Both the position numbers and the translations under genes were made by a program. The notes beneath the pieces were generated by a model that made no database searches, was not told where the DNA came from, and saw nothing but the letters and a program-made list of their open reading frames with translations. Shown in pieces: positions 15,242-24,656 of a stretch of 36,869 nucleotides of DNA. This DNA comes from CAYLMM01 sp964384825 (GTDB lineage: Bacteria > Krumholzibacteriota > Krumholzibacteriia > LZORAL124-64-63), in the NCBI GenBank assembly GCA_964384825.1, contig CAYLMM010000026.1, positions 1 to 36,869 on the forward strand, read 5' to 3'. How positions within the stretch are numbered: the stretch's first letter is position 1; every line of letters starts with the position of its first letter.

Positions 15242-16342
15242 TCAACGTCCGCCGTCGCGCCGGCGGCGGAACTCGCGCACCGCCCGTTCGTGCTCGGCGT
15301 AGGTGCGCGAGAAGACGTGCCCTCCCTCGCCGTCGGCGACGAAGTAGAGGGCGTCACAGCCGGGATCCGGAGCGATCGCCGCGGCCAGCGAGGCCCTGCC
15401 CGGATTGCCGATCGGACCTGGCGGCAGCCCCGCGGCGCGGTACGTGTTGTAGGGCGACTCGGTCTGCAGATCCTTGTAGTACAGACGCCGGCCCCGCTTG
15501 TCCAGCAGGTAGGCGACCGTGGGATCGGCCTCCAGCCGCCGGCCCGAACGCAGGCGGTTCCAGTAGACCGCGGCCACCAGGGGGCGCTCGCGGTCGAGAC
15601 GCGATTCCGCCTCGACCAGCGACGCCAGGGTGACCGTTTGATGGACGGTGAGCCGGTCCAGGGGACCATCCCCCCCGCCGCCTTCACGCAGCTCGATCAG
15701 CAGGGAGATCTGCTTTCCGACGATGGCCGCTGCGGCCGCCTCGGCGCCGGTCCCCTCGGCGAAGTGGTACGTCTCGGGCATCAGGTAGCCCTCGCACCAG
15801 TGGAAGCCGCGGGGGTAATCGGCCGCGGCGGCCTCCAGTTCGGCGTCGTAGGCCGCGGCCGCAGTCTCGGTCATCAGGCCCGCGGCGATCAGTCCGGCCC
15901 GGGCGCAGGAATCGGCCGCGGCCAGGAAACGTCCGGCAGGGACGTCGAGTTCCCGCGCCACGATCGCGGCCAGGCCCGGGGCGTCCTCACCTTCGGGCAG
16001 GGTGATCCGGACCGGGACCATGGGTCCCGCGGTCAGAAGCTGCAGCAGTTCCCGGGGAGAAAGTCCGGGCGGCACCGCGAAGAGCCCCGCCCGCAGGCGG
16101 CGATCGGCGCGGGTCAGCCGGGCGCCCAGGACGAAGGTCGCACGATTGCGCAGCAGGCCGTGGAAGCGCAGGGTGTCGGCCACCGCTCCGGCGCCGGCCC
16201 CGGCGGGGATGCGCACCTCGGCCGTCGTCGCGCCCGGGTGCGGAGTCCAACCCGCGGTCCAGGCCCGCCAGGCGGCAGCGGCGCCGATCCCGGCGGCCAG
16301 CACGGCCGCCGCGGCCAGCAGCAGCAGTCTCCGGCGCGTCAT
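15242..16342 (-). CDS. mltG: Endolytic transglycosylase MltG (YceG family)
   Basis: Cleaves nascent peptidoglycan strands at the inner membrane and is thought to terminate glycan polymerisation. An N-terminal hydrophobic anchor (about residues 5-27) is followed by a LysM-like region with VRIPAGAGAGAVADTLRFHGLL. Then come the YceG landmarks: GYLMPETYHFAEG near 185, TLASLVEAESRLDRERPLVA containing the catalytic-type glutamate, AVYWNRL, ADPTVAYLL, and SPYNTYRAAGLPPGPIGNPG near the end. At 366 residues it has the normal length. The ATG overlaps the yqgF stop (ATGA), indicating coupling. It is the last clear enzyme gene of the long block that starts at PNP/ileS. Confidence 0.93.
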   Translation of the reverse strand: MTRRRLLLLAAAAVLAAGIGAAAAWRAWTAGWTPHPGATTAEVRIPAGAGAGAVADTLRFHGLLRNRATFVLGARLTRADRRLRAGLFAVPPGLSPRELLQLLTAGPMVPVRITLPEGEDAPGLAAIVARELDVPAGRFLAAADSCARAGLIAAGLMTETAAAAYDAELEAAAADYPRGFHWCEGYLMPETYHFAEGTGAEAAAAAIVGKQISLLIELREGGGGDGPLDRLTVHQTVTLASLVEAESRLDRERPLVAAVYWNRLRSGRRLEADPTVAYLLDKRGRRLYYKDLQTESPYNTYRAAGLPPGPIGNPGRASLAAAIAPDPGCDALYFVADGEGGHVFSRTYAEHERAVREFRRRRDGGR

Positions 16343-16767
16343 GATCCATCCTTCGGGCCAGGGCGGGCGTCGAGATAGCGCTGCAGGATGATCTCGGCGG
16401 CCACGGCGTCGATCGATCCCTTCGGCCGCCGGCGGCGGCCGCCCATGTTCAGCCAGGCGGAAGCCTCGCGGCTGCTGTAGCGTTCGTCGAGCAGGTGCAC
16501 CGGCAGTCCGGTGGCCTCGCGGATCCGGTCGGCGAAGGCCCGGGCCAGTTCGGCCAACTCTCCCGCCTCGCCCTTCTCGGTCAAGGGCAGGCCGACCACC
16601 ACCGCCGCGGCGTCCCGCTCGACCGCCAGGCGCGCGATCGCATCGACCGCCGAGCCGTCCTCGGGCGTACGATGGGTTCCCACCGCGGACGCCAGCGTCC
16701 CGGTGGGGTCGGAAACGGCCAGCCCCACGCGGCGCCGGCCGTAGTCGATGCCGATGATGACGGTCAT
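16339..16767 (-). CDS. yqgF: YqgF/RuvX family putative pre-16S rRNA nuclease
   Basis: A 142-residue RNase H-like protein involved in 5' maturation of 16S rRNA in bacteria that have been studied. IIGIDYGRRRVGLAVSDPTGTLA carries the first catalytic aspartate. VVVGLPLTEKGEAGE is the second strand, and LLDERYSSREASAWLN supplies the third acidic motif. KGSIDAVAAEIILQRYLD closes the domain. The length is normal. It starts 8 bases after the RsbW-like gene and its TGA overlaps the mltG ATG, so expression is tied to both. The pairing of yqgF with mltG is common in bacterial genomes. Confidence 0.93.
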   Translation of the reverse strand: MTVIIGIDYGRRRVGLAVSDPTGTLASAVGTHRTPEDGSAVDAIARLAVERDAAAVVVGLPLTEKGEAGELAELARAFADRIREATGLPVHLLDERYSSREASAWLNMGGRRRRPKGSIDAVAAEIILQRYLDARPGPKDGS

Positions 16768-16775
16768 GGTGTGGT

Positions 16776-17198
16776 TCAGGAACCGCTGTTGAAGGTCTTG
16801 CGCAACCGGACCCGGAAGCGGCCGTCGGAGGCGAAATCGAAGCTCAGCTCGTCGGTGAACTCGCGCATGATGCCGATCCCGCGGCCGCGTTCGCGCAGCA
16901 GATCCTCGGCCGGCTCCCAGTGGGCGTAGTCGAAGCCGGGGCCGTCGTCCAGGACGGTCACCTCGACATCGGATTCGCCGAAGTCGAAGTGGATCTCGAC
17001 CGCGCGCCCCTCGCTCATCCGGTTGCCGTGCTCCATGGCGTTGGTGCAGGCCTCGATGACCGAGGTGCTGAGCTCGTCCATATCCTTCTGTTCGCAGGGC
17101 AGATCGCCGGCGAGTTCCATCAGGATGGCGTCGGGGACGCCGAGATAGAGCAACTGGCTGGGGATCTTCAGTTCGATGCGCGGCCGATTCGGATCCAT
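16776..17198 (-). CDS. RsbW-like serine kinase / anti-sigma regulatory ATPase
   Basis: A 140-residue HATPase_c_2 protein of the RsbW/SpoIIAB type. The N box STSVIEACTNAMEHGNR lies near residues 45-61, the G1 box VLDDGPGFD near 90, and RGRGIGIMREFTDEL near 110. In known partner-switching systems such a kinase binds a sigma factor or an output protein and phosphorylates the STAS antagonist. The STAS gene lies directly upstream (17220-17558), so the pair is a ready partner-switch module. No cognate sigma factor is adjacent; the ECF sigma in this window is about 12 kb away and has its own anti-sigma. The target is therefore unknown. Confidence 0.87.
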   Translation of the reverse strand: MDPNRPRIELKIPSQLLYLGVPDAILMELAGDLPCEQKDMDELSTSVIEACTNAMEHGNRMSEGRAVEIHFDFGESDVEVTVLDDGPGFDYAHWEPAEDLLRERGRGIGIMREFTDELSFDFASDGRFRVRLRKTFNSGS

Positions 17199-17219
17199 CG
17201 AATCATCCGTTCGTTCGTG

Positions 17220-17558
17220 CTAGGCGAAGCTCTGGACGGCCTCGTCCTCGTCCTGGTACGAGGTGAACACCGTATGCAGCTTGGAAACCATGAAGATGCT
17301 CTGGATACGGTCCGACGGGTTGAGGAGTTTCAGCTCGCCGCCGCTCTTCTTGACCGTGGAATAGCCCGAGATCAGGATGCCGAGGCCGGTGCTGTTGATC
17401 CAGTTCACGCGGCCCAGGTCGACCAGGATGTTCTTCGAACCCTCGTGGATGAGGGTCTTGAGCGTATCGTTGAACAAGCCGGAATCGGGGCCGCCCATGA
17501 TCTTGCCGCTCAACTCCAGGACGATCACCCCGTCCCGCTTGCGTTCCTTGATCTTCAC
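17220..17558 (-). CDS. STAS-domain anti-anti-sigma factor (RsbV/SpoIIAA-like)
   Basis: I choose GTG at 17558 because AAGGAGG lies five bases upstream and translation then begins VKIKERKRDGVIVLELSGK, the normal STAS first strand. Upstream in-frame codons look non-coding. The 112-residue domain contains ILVDLGRVNWINSTGLGIL, in which the serine of NSTG is the usual phosphorylation site, and ends after the FTSYQDEDEAVQSFA helix. As an antagonist it would be phosphorylated by the RsbW-like kinase encoded 21 bases downstream and, when dephosphorylated, would sequester it. It follows rluD after about 100 bases and may have its own transcription start. Confidence 0.88.
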   Translation of the reverse strand: MKIKERKRDGVIVLELSGKIMGGPDSGLFNDTLKTLIHEGSKNILVDLGRVNWINSTGLGILISGYSTVKKSGGELKLLNPSDRIQSIFMVSKLHTVFTSYQDEDEAVQSFA

Positions 17559-17657
17559 GAAATCCTCCTTGGATGTCGACGGCGGTCCGGTGGCGGATCC
17601 GCCATATCGGGAGCAGGATAGGGGACGCCCCGTTCCCTGTCCACCCCCCAATCGGGT

Positions 17658-18633
17658 TCAAAGGCCGCAATCGCGCCTCAGCCCCGCGAGCACCGCCGCG
17701 AAATCGGCGGGCGGGTCGGCGCGGAAGGTCATCGTCTCGCCTGTGGCCGGATGCCGCAGGCGCAGCTCGGCGGCGTGGAGCATCTGGCGGCCGGCGCCCT
17801 TGACCATCCGCAACGCGGCCGTGCGGTCGACCGGAGCGGTGTTGCGGGCCCGACGGTCGTCGCCGTAGAGGGGGTCGCCCACGATCGGATGCCCGGCGTG
17901 GGTGAAATGGACCCGGATCTGATGGGTGCGGCCCGTTTCGAGGACCGCCTCGCAGAGTTGGACGAATCCGAATTCCTCGCGGATGGAATAGTGCGTGACG
18001 GCCTCGCGGCCGCCGCGCTCGAGCACGGCCATCTTCACCCGCTGCGAAGGATGCCGGCCGATCGGCGCGTCGAGCACGCCCGGCGCGGTGTTCCACGTTC
18101 CCCAGCTCAGGGCCAGATAGGTGCGCCCGAGGGTGTGGTCGCGCAGCTGGTCGCCCAGATCGTGATGCGCCTGGGGCGTGAGCGCCGCGACCATCAGCCC
18201 GCTGGTGTCGCGGTCGAGGCGGTGGACGATGCCGGGACGCAGACCGTTGCCGGCGTCGGCCATCGGACCCACCGCGTGCAGCAGGGCGTTGACCAGGGTG
18301 CCGTCGGGATGCCCAGGCGCGGGATGCACGACCATCCCCGGCGCCTTGTCCACCACCACCAGGTGCTCGTCGCGGTGGACGATCTTCAGGGGCAGATCCT
18401 GGGGCAGGGCGTCGGTCTGCGGCGGCGGCGGAGTCAGGAACTCGATCTCGCTGCCGTCGCGCAGGCGGAATCCGCGCGGGCGCCGGCGGCCATCGACCCG
18501 GACCCGGTCGTCGTCGACGGCGCGGGCGATGCGGCTGCGGGAGATGTCGGGGCAGCGATCGGCCAGGAACTGGTCCAGGCGCGCGCCCGCATCCTCGGCG
18601 CCGACGCGGAAAACCCGGGTTTCGGGAGTGCGG

Positions 18634-18641
<8 letters not shown>
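17658..18641 (-). CDS. rluD: RluD-family 23S rRNA pseudouridine synthase
   Basis: A 327-residue RluA/RluD-type enzyme. The N-terminal S4 domain (about residues 17-70) includes RLDQFLADRCPDISRSRI and VRVDGRRRPRGFRL. The catalytic domain carries VVVDKAPGMVVHPAPGH, the family core GIVHRLDRDTSGLMVAA with the catalytic aspartate, LGRTYLALSWG, and TGRTHQIRVHFTHAGHPIVGDPLYG. The presence of the S4 domain and the length favour RluD (positions 1911/1915/1917 in E. coli numbering), though exact sites cannot be proved. Its start overlaps the lspA stop by eight bases; lspA followed by rluD is a widespread gene order. Confidence 0.9.
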
Positions 18642-19253
<612 letters not shown>

Positions 19254-19257
<4 letters not shown>

Positions 19258-19631
19258 AGCGCCTCCCTCTCCTCTTTCTCCTTGCACTCGATGCAGAGCG
19301 TGGCGTGGGGCAGCACCTTCAGCCTTTCGATGCCGATCTTCCCGCCGCAACCCAGGCACACCCCGAAGGTGTTGTCCTCGATGCGCTGCAGGGCCTGATC
19401 GATCTCGTACAGGGAATATCCCTCGCTCGAGGCGAACTGGATCGTCGTCTCGTACTGGAATTCGTCGCTTCCCTGGTCGGCCATGTGGTTGGAATGCGCC
19501 TTGGCGGCTTCGCCTCCCGACTCGTCAAGCTCGTGCTGAATGATCTTGGAATGCTTGGCCAGAGAACGACCCAGGCGTTCCTTCTCGTCCAGGAGCAGGC
19601 GTCGGAAGCGCTCCAGTTCTGTCTTCCTCAT
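19254..19631 (-). CDS. TraR/DksA-family C4 zinc-finger protein
   Basis: A 125-residue protein with an N-terminal coiled-coil-like helix pair (RFRRLLLDEKERLGRSLAKH to about residue 75). The C-terminal zinc finger reads CLGCGGKI...LCIEC near residues 92-115. DksA/TraR proteins bind the secondary channel of RNA polymerase and modulate transcription with or without ppGpp. In many genomes a short member of the family lies between ileS and lspA, exactly as here. The ATG overlaps the ileS stop (ATGA) and a GGGGGAG site lies before it. I do not see the DksA-type DxxDxA tip clearly, so general TraR/DksA family membership is the safer call. Confidence 0.88.
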
Positions 19632-22600
19632 GCGTCTCCCCCATGTTCTTCGTCGATCGGGGCCAAGGCGACCGAGACTTCGAGATCGTCGATCTTGAAG
19701 TCGTCGGCGAAAGGCAGCGCATCGCCATCGCCGGCCCCGGTCGCCAATGTCTCGGCGTGGATGCGGTCGCCGTGGACCCCCATCACGCGTTCGACGTCCT
19801 GACCGCCGGATACCTTCAGCAGGATCCGGTCGGATACCTCCAAACCGCTTTTCTTGCGCAGGCCCTGGACCCTGTTGATGATCTCCCGGCTCAGACCCTC
19901 GTCCGCCAGCTCGGGTGTGAGGGTCGTTTCGAGGGCCAGGGTAAGCCCGTTCTCCGATGCCGCAACATAAGGATCGATCCCGCTCTCGACCACCTGGATC
20001 TCGTCGTGGCCGAAGGTCGCGCTGCGGCCTCCGAACTCCAGTTCGACCTCGCCGGCGGCGCGCAGGACGCCGATCTCCTCGGCGGTCATCGCGACGATGC
20101 GCTTGGCGGCCTCGGGCGCTCCCTTGCCGAAACGGGGCCCCAGGGCGCGGAAGTTGGCCTTGGCCGCGACTTCCACCACCGACGCGGGATCGTCCAGCAC
20201 CGCGACTTCCTTGACGTTGAGCTCCTCGCGCAGGATCTCGGCCACCTTCCGGTCGGCGCAGAGATCGGCGGCGCGGGAATCGGTCGAGTGGATCAGCAGC
20301 CTGGCCAGGGGCTGGCGGGTGCGGATCCGGGCCTCCTGGCGCAGGGACCGGCCGCCGCCGACCGCCTGCTGCGCCGAGGCCATGGCCGTTTCCAGCCCGG
20401 CGTCGATGAGCGCGGAATCGGATTCGGGGTAGTCGGCCAGATGTACGGATATCCCGTCTTCACGCTGGTGCAGATCCCGATAGATCTCCTCGGTCGTGAA
20501 CGGGATGAACGGGGCCAGCAGACGCAGCGATCCGTCGAGCACGGCGTACAGGGTGGCGAAGGCGGCCTTGTCGCCCTGCCAGAAACGGCGGCGGTTCAGA
20601 CGCACGTACCAGTTGCTCAGATCCTCCTGGACGAAGGCGCCGAGCACGCGGCCGGCGCGGGTGAAGTCCAGGGCGTCGAGCGCCTCGCGGGCCGCAGCGG
20701 TCACGCTGTGCAGGCGGCTGAGGATCCAGCGGTCCATCAGCGTCTTCTGCGCGCCGTCGTCCTCGCCCGGCCGCCAGATCTCGAGATTCGCGTAGAGGGC
20801 GAAGAAGGAATAGGTGTTCTCGAGCGTGGCCAGCAGCTTGCGCCGGGCCTCGCCGACGCCCTCGCGGTCGAAGCGTGTCGGCATCCAGACCGGCGAGACG
20901 GTCAGCATGTACCAGCGCAGCGGGTCGGCCCCCTCCTCGCGTAGGATCTCGCGGGGGTCGACGGCGTTGCCCAGGCTCTTGGACATCTTCTTGCCGTTCT
21001 TGTCGAGGATCAGCTCGATGGTCAGGCAGCTCTTGTAGCTGCTGCGGCCGAAGAGGAAGGCGCCGATCACGAGCATGGTGTAGAACCAGCCGCGGGTCTG
21101 GTCGATGCCCTCGCTGATGAAGTCGGCCGGGAACTGGCTCTCGAAGAGCTCCTTGTTCTCGAACGGGTAGTGGTACTGGGCGTAGGGCATCGAGCCCGAG
21201 TCGAACCAGCAGTCGATGACCTCGGGCACCCGGCGCATCGTGCCGCCGCAGCCCTCGGCGGTGCAGCCGAACTCGATATCGTCGACGTGCGGGCGGTGCA
21301 GGTCCAGATCCGCGCAGTCCTCGCCGGTCAGCCGCGAGAGCTCGGCCCGTCCGCCGGGCACCTCCAGGGCGCCGCAGCGGTCGCAGACCCAGACGTTCAA
21401 AGGCGTGCCCCAGAACCGGTTGCGGCTCAGCGACCAGTCGATGTTCCCGGCCAGCCAGTTGCCGAAGCGGTTGCTGCCCACTTCCTCGGGCACCCAGCGG
21501 ATGTCGGCGTTGGCCTCGATCAGCTTCTCGCGCAGGGCGGTGGTGCGGATGAACCACGAGGGCGTGGCGTAGTAGATCAGGGCGCTGTTGCAGCGGTCGT
21601 GGAAGGGATACTCGTGGGAGTAGTCCTCGGTCTTGAGCAGGGCCCCGGCCTCGCGCAGGTCGTCGATGATCTTCGGGTCGGCCTTCTTCACGTGGATCCC
21701 GGCGTAGGGCGGCACCTCTTCGGTGAACTGCCCGTCGGCGGCGACCGGCCGGAAGAAGGGCAGGTCCTCGCGCACGCCCACCTGGTAGTCGTCCTCGCCG
21801 AAGGGCGGCGCCATGTGGACGATGCCCGAGCCGCTGTCGAGGGTCACGAAATCGGCCGGCACGATGCGGTGGCCGGGCTTGCCTCCGGCGGGCAGGAAGG
21901 GGAACAGGGGCTCGTAGCGCCTGCCGATCAGGTCGCGGCCCTTGTACCTTTCGAGGATCTCGAATCCGTCCTCGGGCTCGAGGATCCCGATGCGGGCCTC
22001 GGCCAGGATCAGGTTCTCGCCCCGGTGGCGGACCTTGACGTAGTCGAAGTCCTCGCCCACGGCCAGCGCCACGTTCGAGGGCAGCGTCCACGGCGTGGTC
22101 GTCCAGGTCACGAAGCTGGCGTCGTCGTCCAGGACCTTCAGCTTCACGTAGATGCTGGTCTCGGTGACCGTGCGGTAGCCCGAGGAGACCTCGTGGGTCG
22201 AGAGCGGCGTGCCGCAGGTCGGGCAGTAGGGAACCACCTTGTGGCCCTTGTAGAGCAGATCGGCCTCGGCGAAACGGCTGAGGATCCACCAGACCGTCTC
22301 GATGTAGTTGCTGTCGTAGGTGATGTAGGGATCGTCGAGATCGACCCAGTAGCCGAGCCGCTCGGTGAAGTCGTCCCACTCCTCCTTGCAGGACCAGACG
22401 CTCTTGCGGCAGGCTTCGTTGAAGGGGCCGATGCCGAATTCCTCGATCGCCCGGCGCCCCTGGATGTCCAGCTCCTTCTCGACCGCCCGCTCGACCGGCA
22501 GGCCGTGGGTGTCCCAGCCGGCCTTGCGGACCACCCGGTGGCCGGTCATGGTCTTGTAGCGGCAGGCGATGTCCTTGCAGAGCCGCGCCATGACGTGGTG

Positions 22601-22786
22601 CACGCCCGGCATCCCGTTGGCCGTCGGCGGTCCCTCGTAGAAGACGAAGTCGGGCTTTCCCTCGCGCTCGGAGATGCTGCGGCGGAACACGTTCTCGCGA
22701 CGCCAGAACTCGCTGATCAGGCGCTCGGATTCCGCGTCGTGGAACTTGCGTTCCAGCTGGGGATACTGGGGTTTATCGCTGTTCAT
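19628..22786 (-). CDS. ileS: Isoleucyl-tRNA synthetase
   Basis: A 1052-residue class I synthetase charging tRNA-Ile. The HIGH-type motif is in PPTANGMPGVHHVMAR near residue 55, the KMSKS motif in NGKKMSKSLGNAVDP near 600. The editing domain lies between them, with VTWTTTPWTLPSNVAL near 230. Cysteine pairs CPTC (near 190) and CDRC (near 468) probably bind zinc. ESQFPADFISEGIDQTRGWFY precedes KMSKS. Length, motifs and the C-terminal region without the E. coli-type zinc finger fit the type 2 (eukaryote-like, mupirocin-insensitive) group; that subgroup call is from family knowledge. It lies 52 bases after the purine nucleoside phosphorylase gene and overlaps the TraR/DksA-like gene. Confidence 0.95.
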   Translation of the reverse strand: MNSDKPQYPQLERKFHDAESERLISEFWRRENVFRRSISEREGKPDFVFYEGPPTANGMPGVHHVMARLCKDIACRYKTMTGHRVVRKAGWDTHGLPVERAVEKELDIQGRRAIEEFGIGPFNEACRKSVWSCKEEWDDFTERLGYWVDLDDPYITYDSNYIETVWWILSRFAEADLLYKGHKVVPYCPTCGTPLSTHEVSSGYRTVTETSIYVKLKVLDDDASFVTWTTTPWTLPSNVALAVGEDFDYVKVRHRGENLILAEARIGILEPEDGFEILERYKGRDLIGRRYEPLFPFLPAGGKPGHRIVPADFVTLDSGSGIVHMAPPFGEDDYQVGVREDLPFFRPVAADGQFTEEVPPYAGIHVKKADPKIIDDLREAGALLKTEDYSHEYPFHDRCNSALIYYATPSWFIRTTALREKLIEANADIRWVPEEVGSNRFGNWLAGNIDWSLSRNRFWGTPLNVWVCDRCGALEVPGGRAELSRLTGEDCADLDLHRPHVDDIEFGCTAEGCGGTMRRVPEVIDCWFDSGSMPYAQYHYPFENKELFESQFPADFISEGIDQTRGWFYTMLVIGAFLFGRSSYKSCLTIELILDKNGKKMSKSLGNAVDPREILREEGADPLRWYMLTVSPVWMPTRFDREGVGEARRKLLATLENTYSFFALYANLEIWRPGEDDGAQKTLMDRWILSRLHSVTAAAREALDALDFTRAGRVLGAFVQEDLSNWYVRLNRRRFWQGDKAAFATLYAVLDGSLRLLAPFIPFTTEEIYRDLHQREDGISVHLADYPESDSALIDAGLETAMASAQQAVGGGRSLRQEARIRTRQPLARLLIHSTDSRAADLCADRKVAEILREELNVKEVAVLDDPASVVEVAAKANFRALGPRFGKGAPEAAKRIVAMTAEEIGVLRAAGEVELEFGGRSATFGHDEIQVVESGIDPYVAASENGLTLALETTLTPELADEGLSREIINRVQGLRKKSGLEVSDRILLKVSGGQDVERVMGVHGDRIHAETLATGAGDGDALPFADDFKIDDLEVSVALAPIDEEHGGDA

Positions 22787-22838
22787 GGGTCCCGTCTCGT
22801 CGGTCCGTTGGCTTCGTTTGCGGAGAGCGCCGACAGGC

Positions 22839-23672
22839 TCATCCCTCCGAGGGCAATCGCTCGAGGATCCCGGTCACCAACCCGCAGAGACGCGGTTCGG
22901 TCTCGCGGGCGACCCGGATGATCTCTTCGACGTTCGCCGGCTTCAGGGTATCGGGGAAACAGGCGTCGGTGATGACCGAGAGGCCCAGAACCTTCATCCC
23001 GCCGTGGACCGCGGCCAGGCATTCGGGCACGATCGACATGCCGACAGTGTCGGCGCCGACGGTGCGCAGATACCGGTACTCCGCGGCGGTCTCGAGGTTC
23101 GGTCCGGCCACGGCCACGTAGACGGCCCGCTTCAAGGGCAACTTGTTGTCCAGGGCGGTCTGCTCGGCCAGTGCGATCAGGTCGCGGCCGTAGGGCTCGC
23201 TCATGTCGGGAAAGCGCACGCCGAGGCTCTCGTCGTTCGGCCCGATCAGGGGATTGTCCCCCATCAGGTTGATGTGATCGGTGATCACGGTGATGTCGCC
23301 GGGGCCGAACTGCGGGTTCATGCCGCCGACCGCGTTTGACATGATCAGCGTCTCGGCGCCGAGGGCCTTCATCACCCGCACCGGCAGGGTGATCTGCTGC
23401 ATCGTGTAGCCCTCGTAGTAGTGCACCCGCCCCTGCATGGCCACCACGCGCTTGCCGCCCAGTTCGCCCAGGATCAGGTTGCCGTCGTGGCTCTCGACGG
23501 TCGAATGCACGAAATGCGGGATATCGCCGTAGGGAAGCGAGCAGACCGGCTCGATCTTCTCGGCCAGATTGCCCAGCCCGGTGCCGAGGATCAACCCGAC
23601 CTCGGGCCGGAAATCGGTGCGTTCGCGCAGAAAGGATGTCGCATCCTGGATGTTCAGCTTGATGTCGCTCAA
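22839..23672 (-). CDS. Purine nucleoside phosphorylase (trimeric PNP)
   Basis: Splits inosine and guanosine with phosphate into base and ribose-1-phosphate for purine salvage. The start is TTG at 23672, with GGAGGTGA nine bases upstream. Motifs follow the PNP-I/MTAP family: GLILGTGLGNLAEKI near residue 26, VESHDGNLILGELGGKRVVAMQGRVHYYEGY near 60-90, IMSNAVGGMNPQFGPGDITVITDHINLMGDNPL near 110-140, AGPNLETAAEYRYLRTVGADTVGMSIVPE near 190-215, and VITDACF near 233 with the purine-binding asparagine replaced by aspartate-type context. At 277 residues the length is normal. A hairpin and a 157-base gap separate it from yggS. Confidence 0.93.
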   Translation of the reverse strand: MSDIKLNIQDATSFLRERTDFRPEVGLILGTGLGNLAEKIEPVCSLPYGDIPHFVHSTVESHDGNLILGELGGKRVVAMQGRVHYYEGYTMQQITLPVRVMKALGAETLIMSNAVGGMNPQFGPGDITVITDHINLMGDNPLIGPNDESLGVRFPDMSEPYGRDLIALAEQTALDNKLPLKRAVYVAVAGPNLETAAEYRYLRTVGADTVGMSIVPECLAAVHGGMKVLGLSVITDACFPDTLKPANVEEIIRVARETEPRLCGLVTGILERLPSEG

Positions 23673-23813
23673 CTCGGATCACCTCCGTGCGGGATTCGGG
23701 CGCCGGCGGACGGCCAGAACGCCGTCTGCGGCCGTTATCCGCCCGACAAGGGGACGAAAGGTAACACGCCCCCGCGGGCTGGAAAAGGGAAAAGCCGCCC
23801 GCGACGGCCTCAG

Positions 23814-23831
23814 GAGGCCCTGAAGGGCCTC
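23814..23831 (-). terminator. Hairpin at the end of yggS
   Basis: GAGGCCC and GGGCCTC form a 7-bp stem around TGAA, overlapping the yggS stop codon. A second weaker stem followed by TTTT lies about 30 bases further on the minus strand. This is likely the end of the fusA/ATPase/yggS transcription unit, but it is not a perfect terminator. Confidence 0.4.
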
Positions 23832-24549
23832 AATCGCGTTTTCCGAAGATGGCCGTGCCGATCCGGACGGTCGTTGCCCCCTCGGCCACGGCGATCTCGA
23901 AATCGCCGGACATGCCCATGCTCAGCTCGGGCAGGGGCCGGCCCGAGACCCGGCGGGCCTCGGCGGCCAGCTCGCGGACCCGGGCGAAGGTGGCGTGCAG
24001 CTCGGCCTCGTCGGCTCCGAACCGCGCCATCGCCATCAATCCCCGCACCTCCAGGCCGGGGATCTCGGCCGCCGCGCAGACCGCCTCGACCGTCGCTTCC
24101 GGGGCCAGGCCGTGCTTCTGCGGCTCGGCCGCGGCGTTGATCTCCAGCAGCACCGGCTGGACGACGCCCATCTCGACCGCGATCCGGCCCAGACGCTCGG
24201 CCAGGACCGTCGAGTCGACCGCCTCGAGCAGCGAGAACGCCCCGACGACCTTGCGCGCCTTGTTGGACTGGATGTTGCCGATGAATCGCCAGCGGACCGG
24301 GGCGGGATCGATTCCGGCGGCGGTCAGCAGGGGCGGCAGCTCGTCGCGCCGGGCCAGGGCGTCGCGGACGCGGTTCTCGCCGAAGAGGAAGTGTCCCGCC
24401 CGGCAGGCCTCGACGACCCGCTCGATCGGGATCCTCTTGGAGACGGCGACCAGCCGGACCTCGCCGGCCGACCGGCCGGCCCGGGCGCAGGCGGATTCGA
24501 TACGGTCGTGGATGCGCTTCAGATTTTCGCGGACGTCGATCATGGTCAT
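23830..24549 (-). CDS. yggS: YggS-family PLP-binding protein (PLP homeostasis)
   Basis: A 239-residue single-domain TIM-barrel protein of the YggS/PROSC family, which binds pyridoxal phosphate and balances vitamin B6 and amino-acid pools rather than catalysing a known reaction. ATG at 24549 has GGAGGAG upstream (ATG 24543 is an alternative). VRLVAVSKRIPIERV contains the PLP lysine, FGENRVRDAL is the second strand, and RWRFIGNIQSNKAR the third. LEINAAAEPQKHGL and GLMAMARF follow, and LSMGMSGDFEIAVAEGATTVRIGTAIFG is the diagnostic C-terminal phosphate-binding segment. It lies 107 bases after the RecA-like ATPase gene. Confidence 0.93.
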   Translation of the reverse strand: MTMIDVRENLKRIHDRIESACARAGRSAGEVRLVAVSKRIPIERVVEACRAGHFLFGENRVRDALARRDELPPLLTAAGIDPAPVRWRFIGNIQSNKARKVVGAFSLLEAVDSTVLAERLGRIAVEMGVVQPVLLEINAAAEPQKHGLAPEATVEAVCAAAEIPGLEVRGLMAMARFGADEAELHATFARVRELAAEARRVSGRPLPELSMGMSGDFEIAVAEGATTVRIGTAIFGKRD

Positions 24550-24656
24550 GACGGGCTCCTCCCCGCGCGCCCGCCGCAATCGCGGCAAAGGCCTCGCGGG
24601 CGGGAACATAAGGCCCGGGCGGGTGACCGCGCAAGAAGACCGGCGTCCGGAACGGA

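Noticed and set aside
14866..15687. Minus-strand frame of 273 codons running through the tRNA, the small ORF and part of mltG
   Set aside because: It is out of frame with mltG and the 58-residue gene and reads through tRNA-Val.
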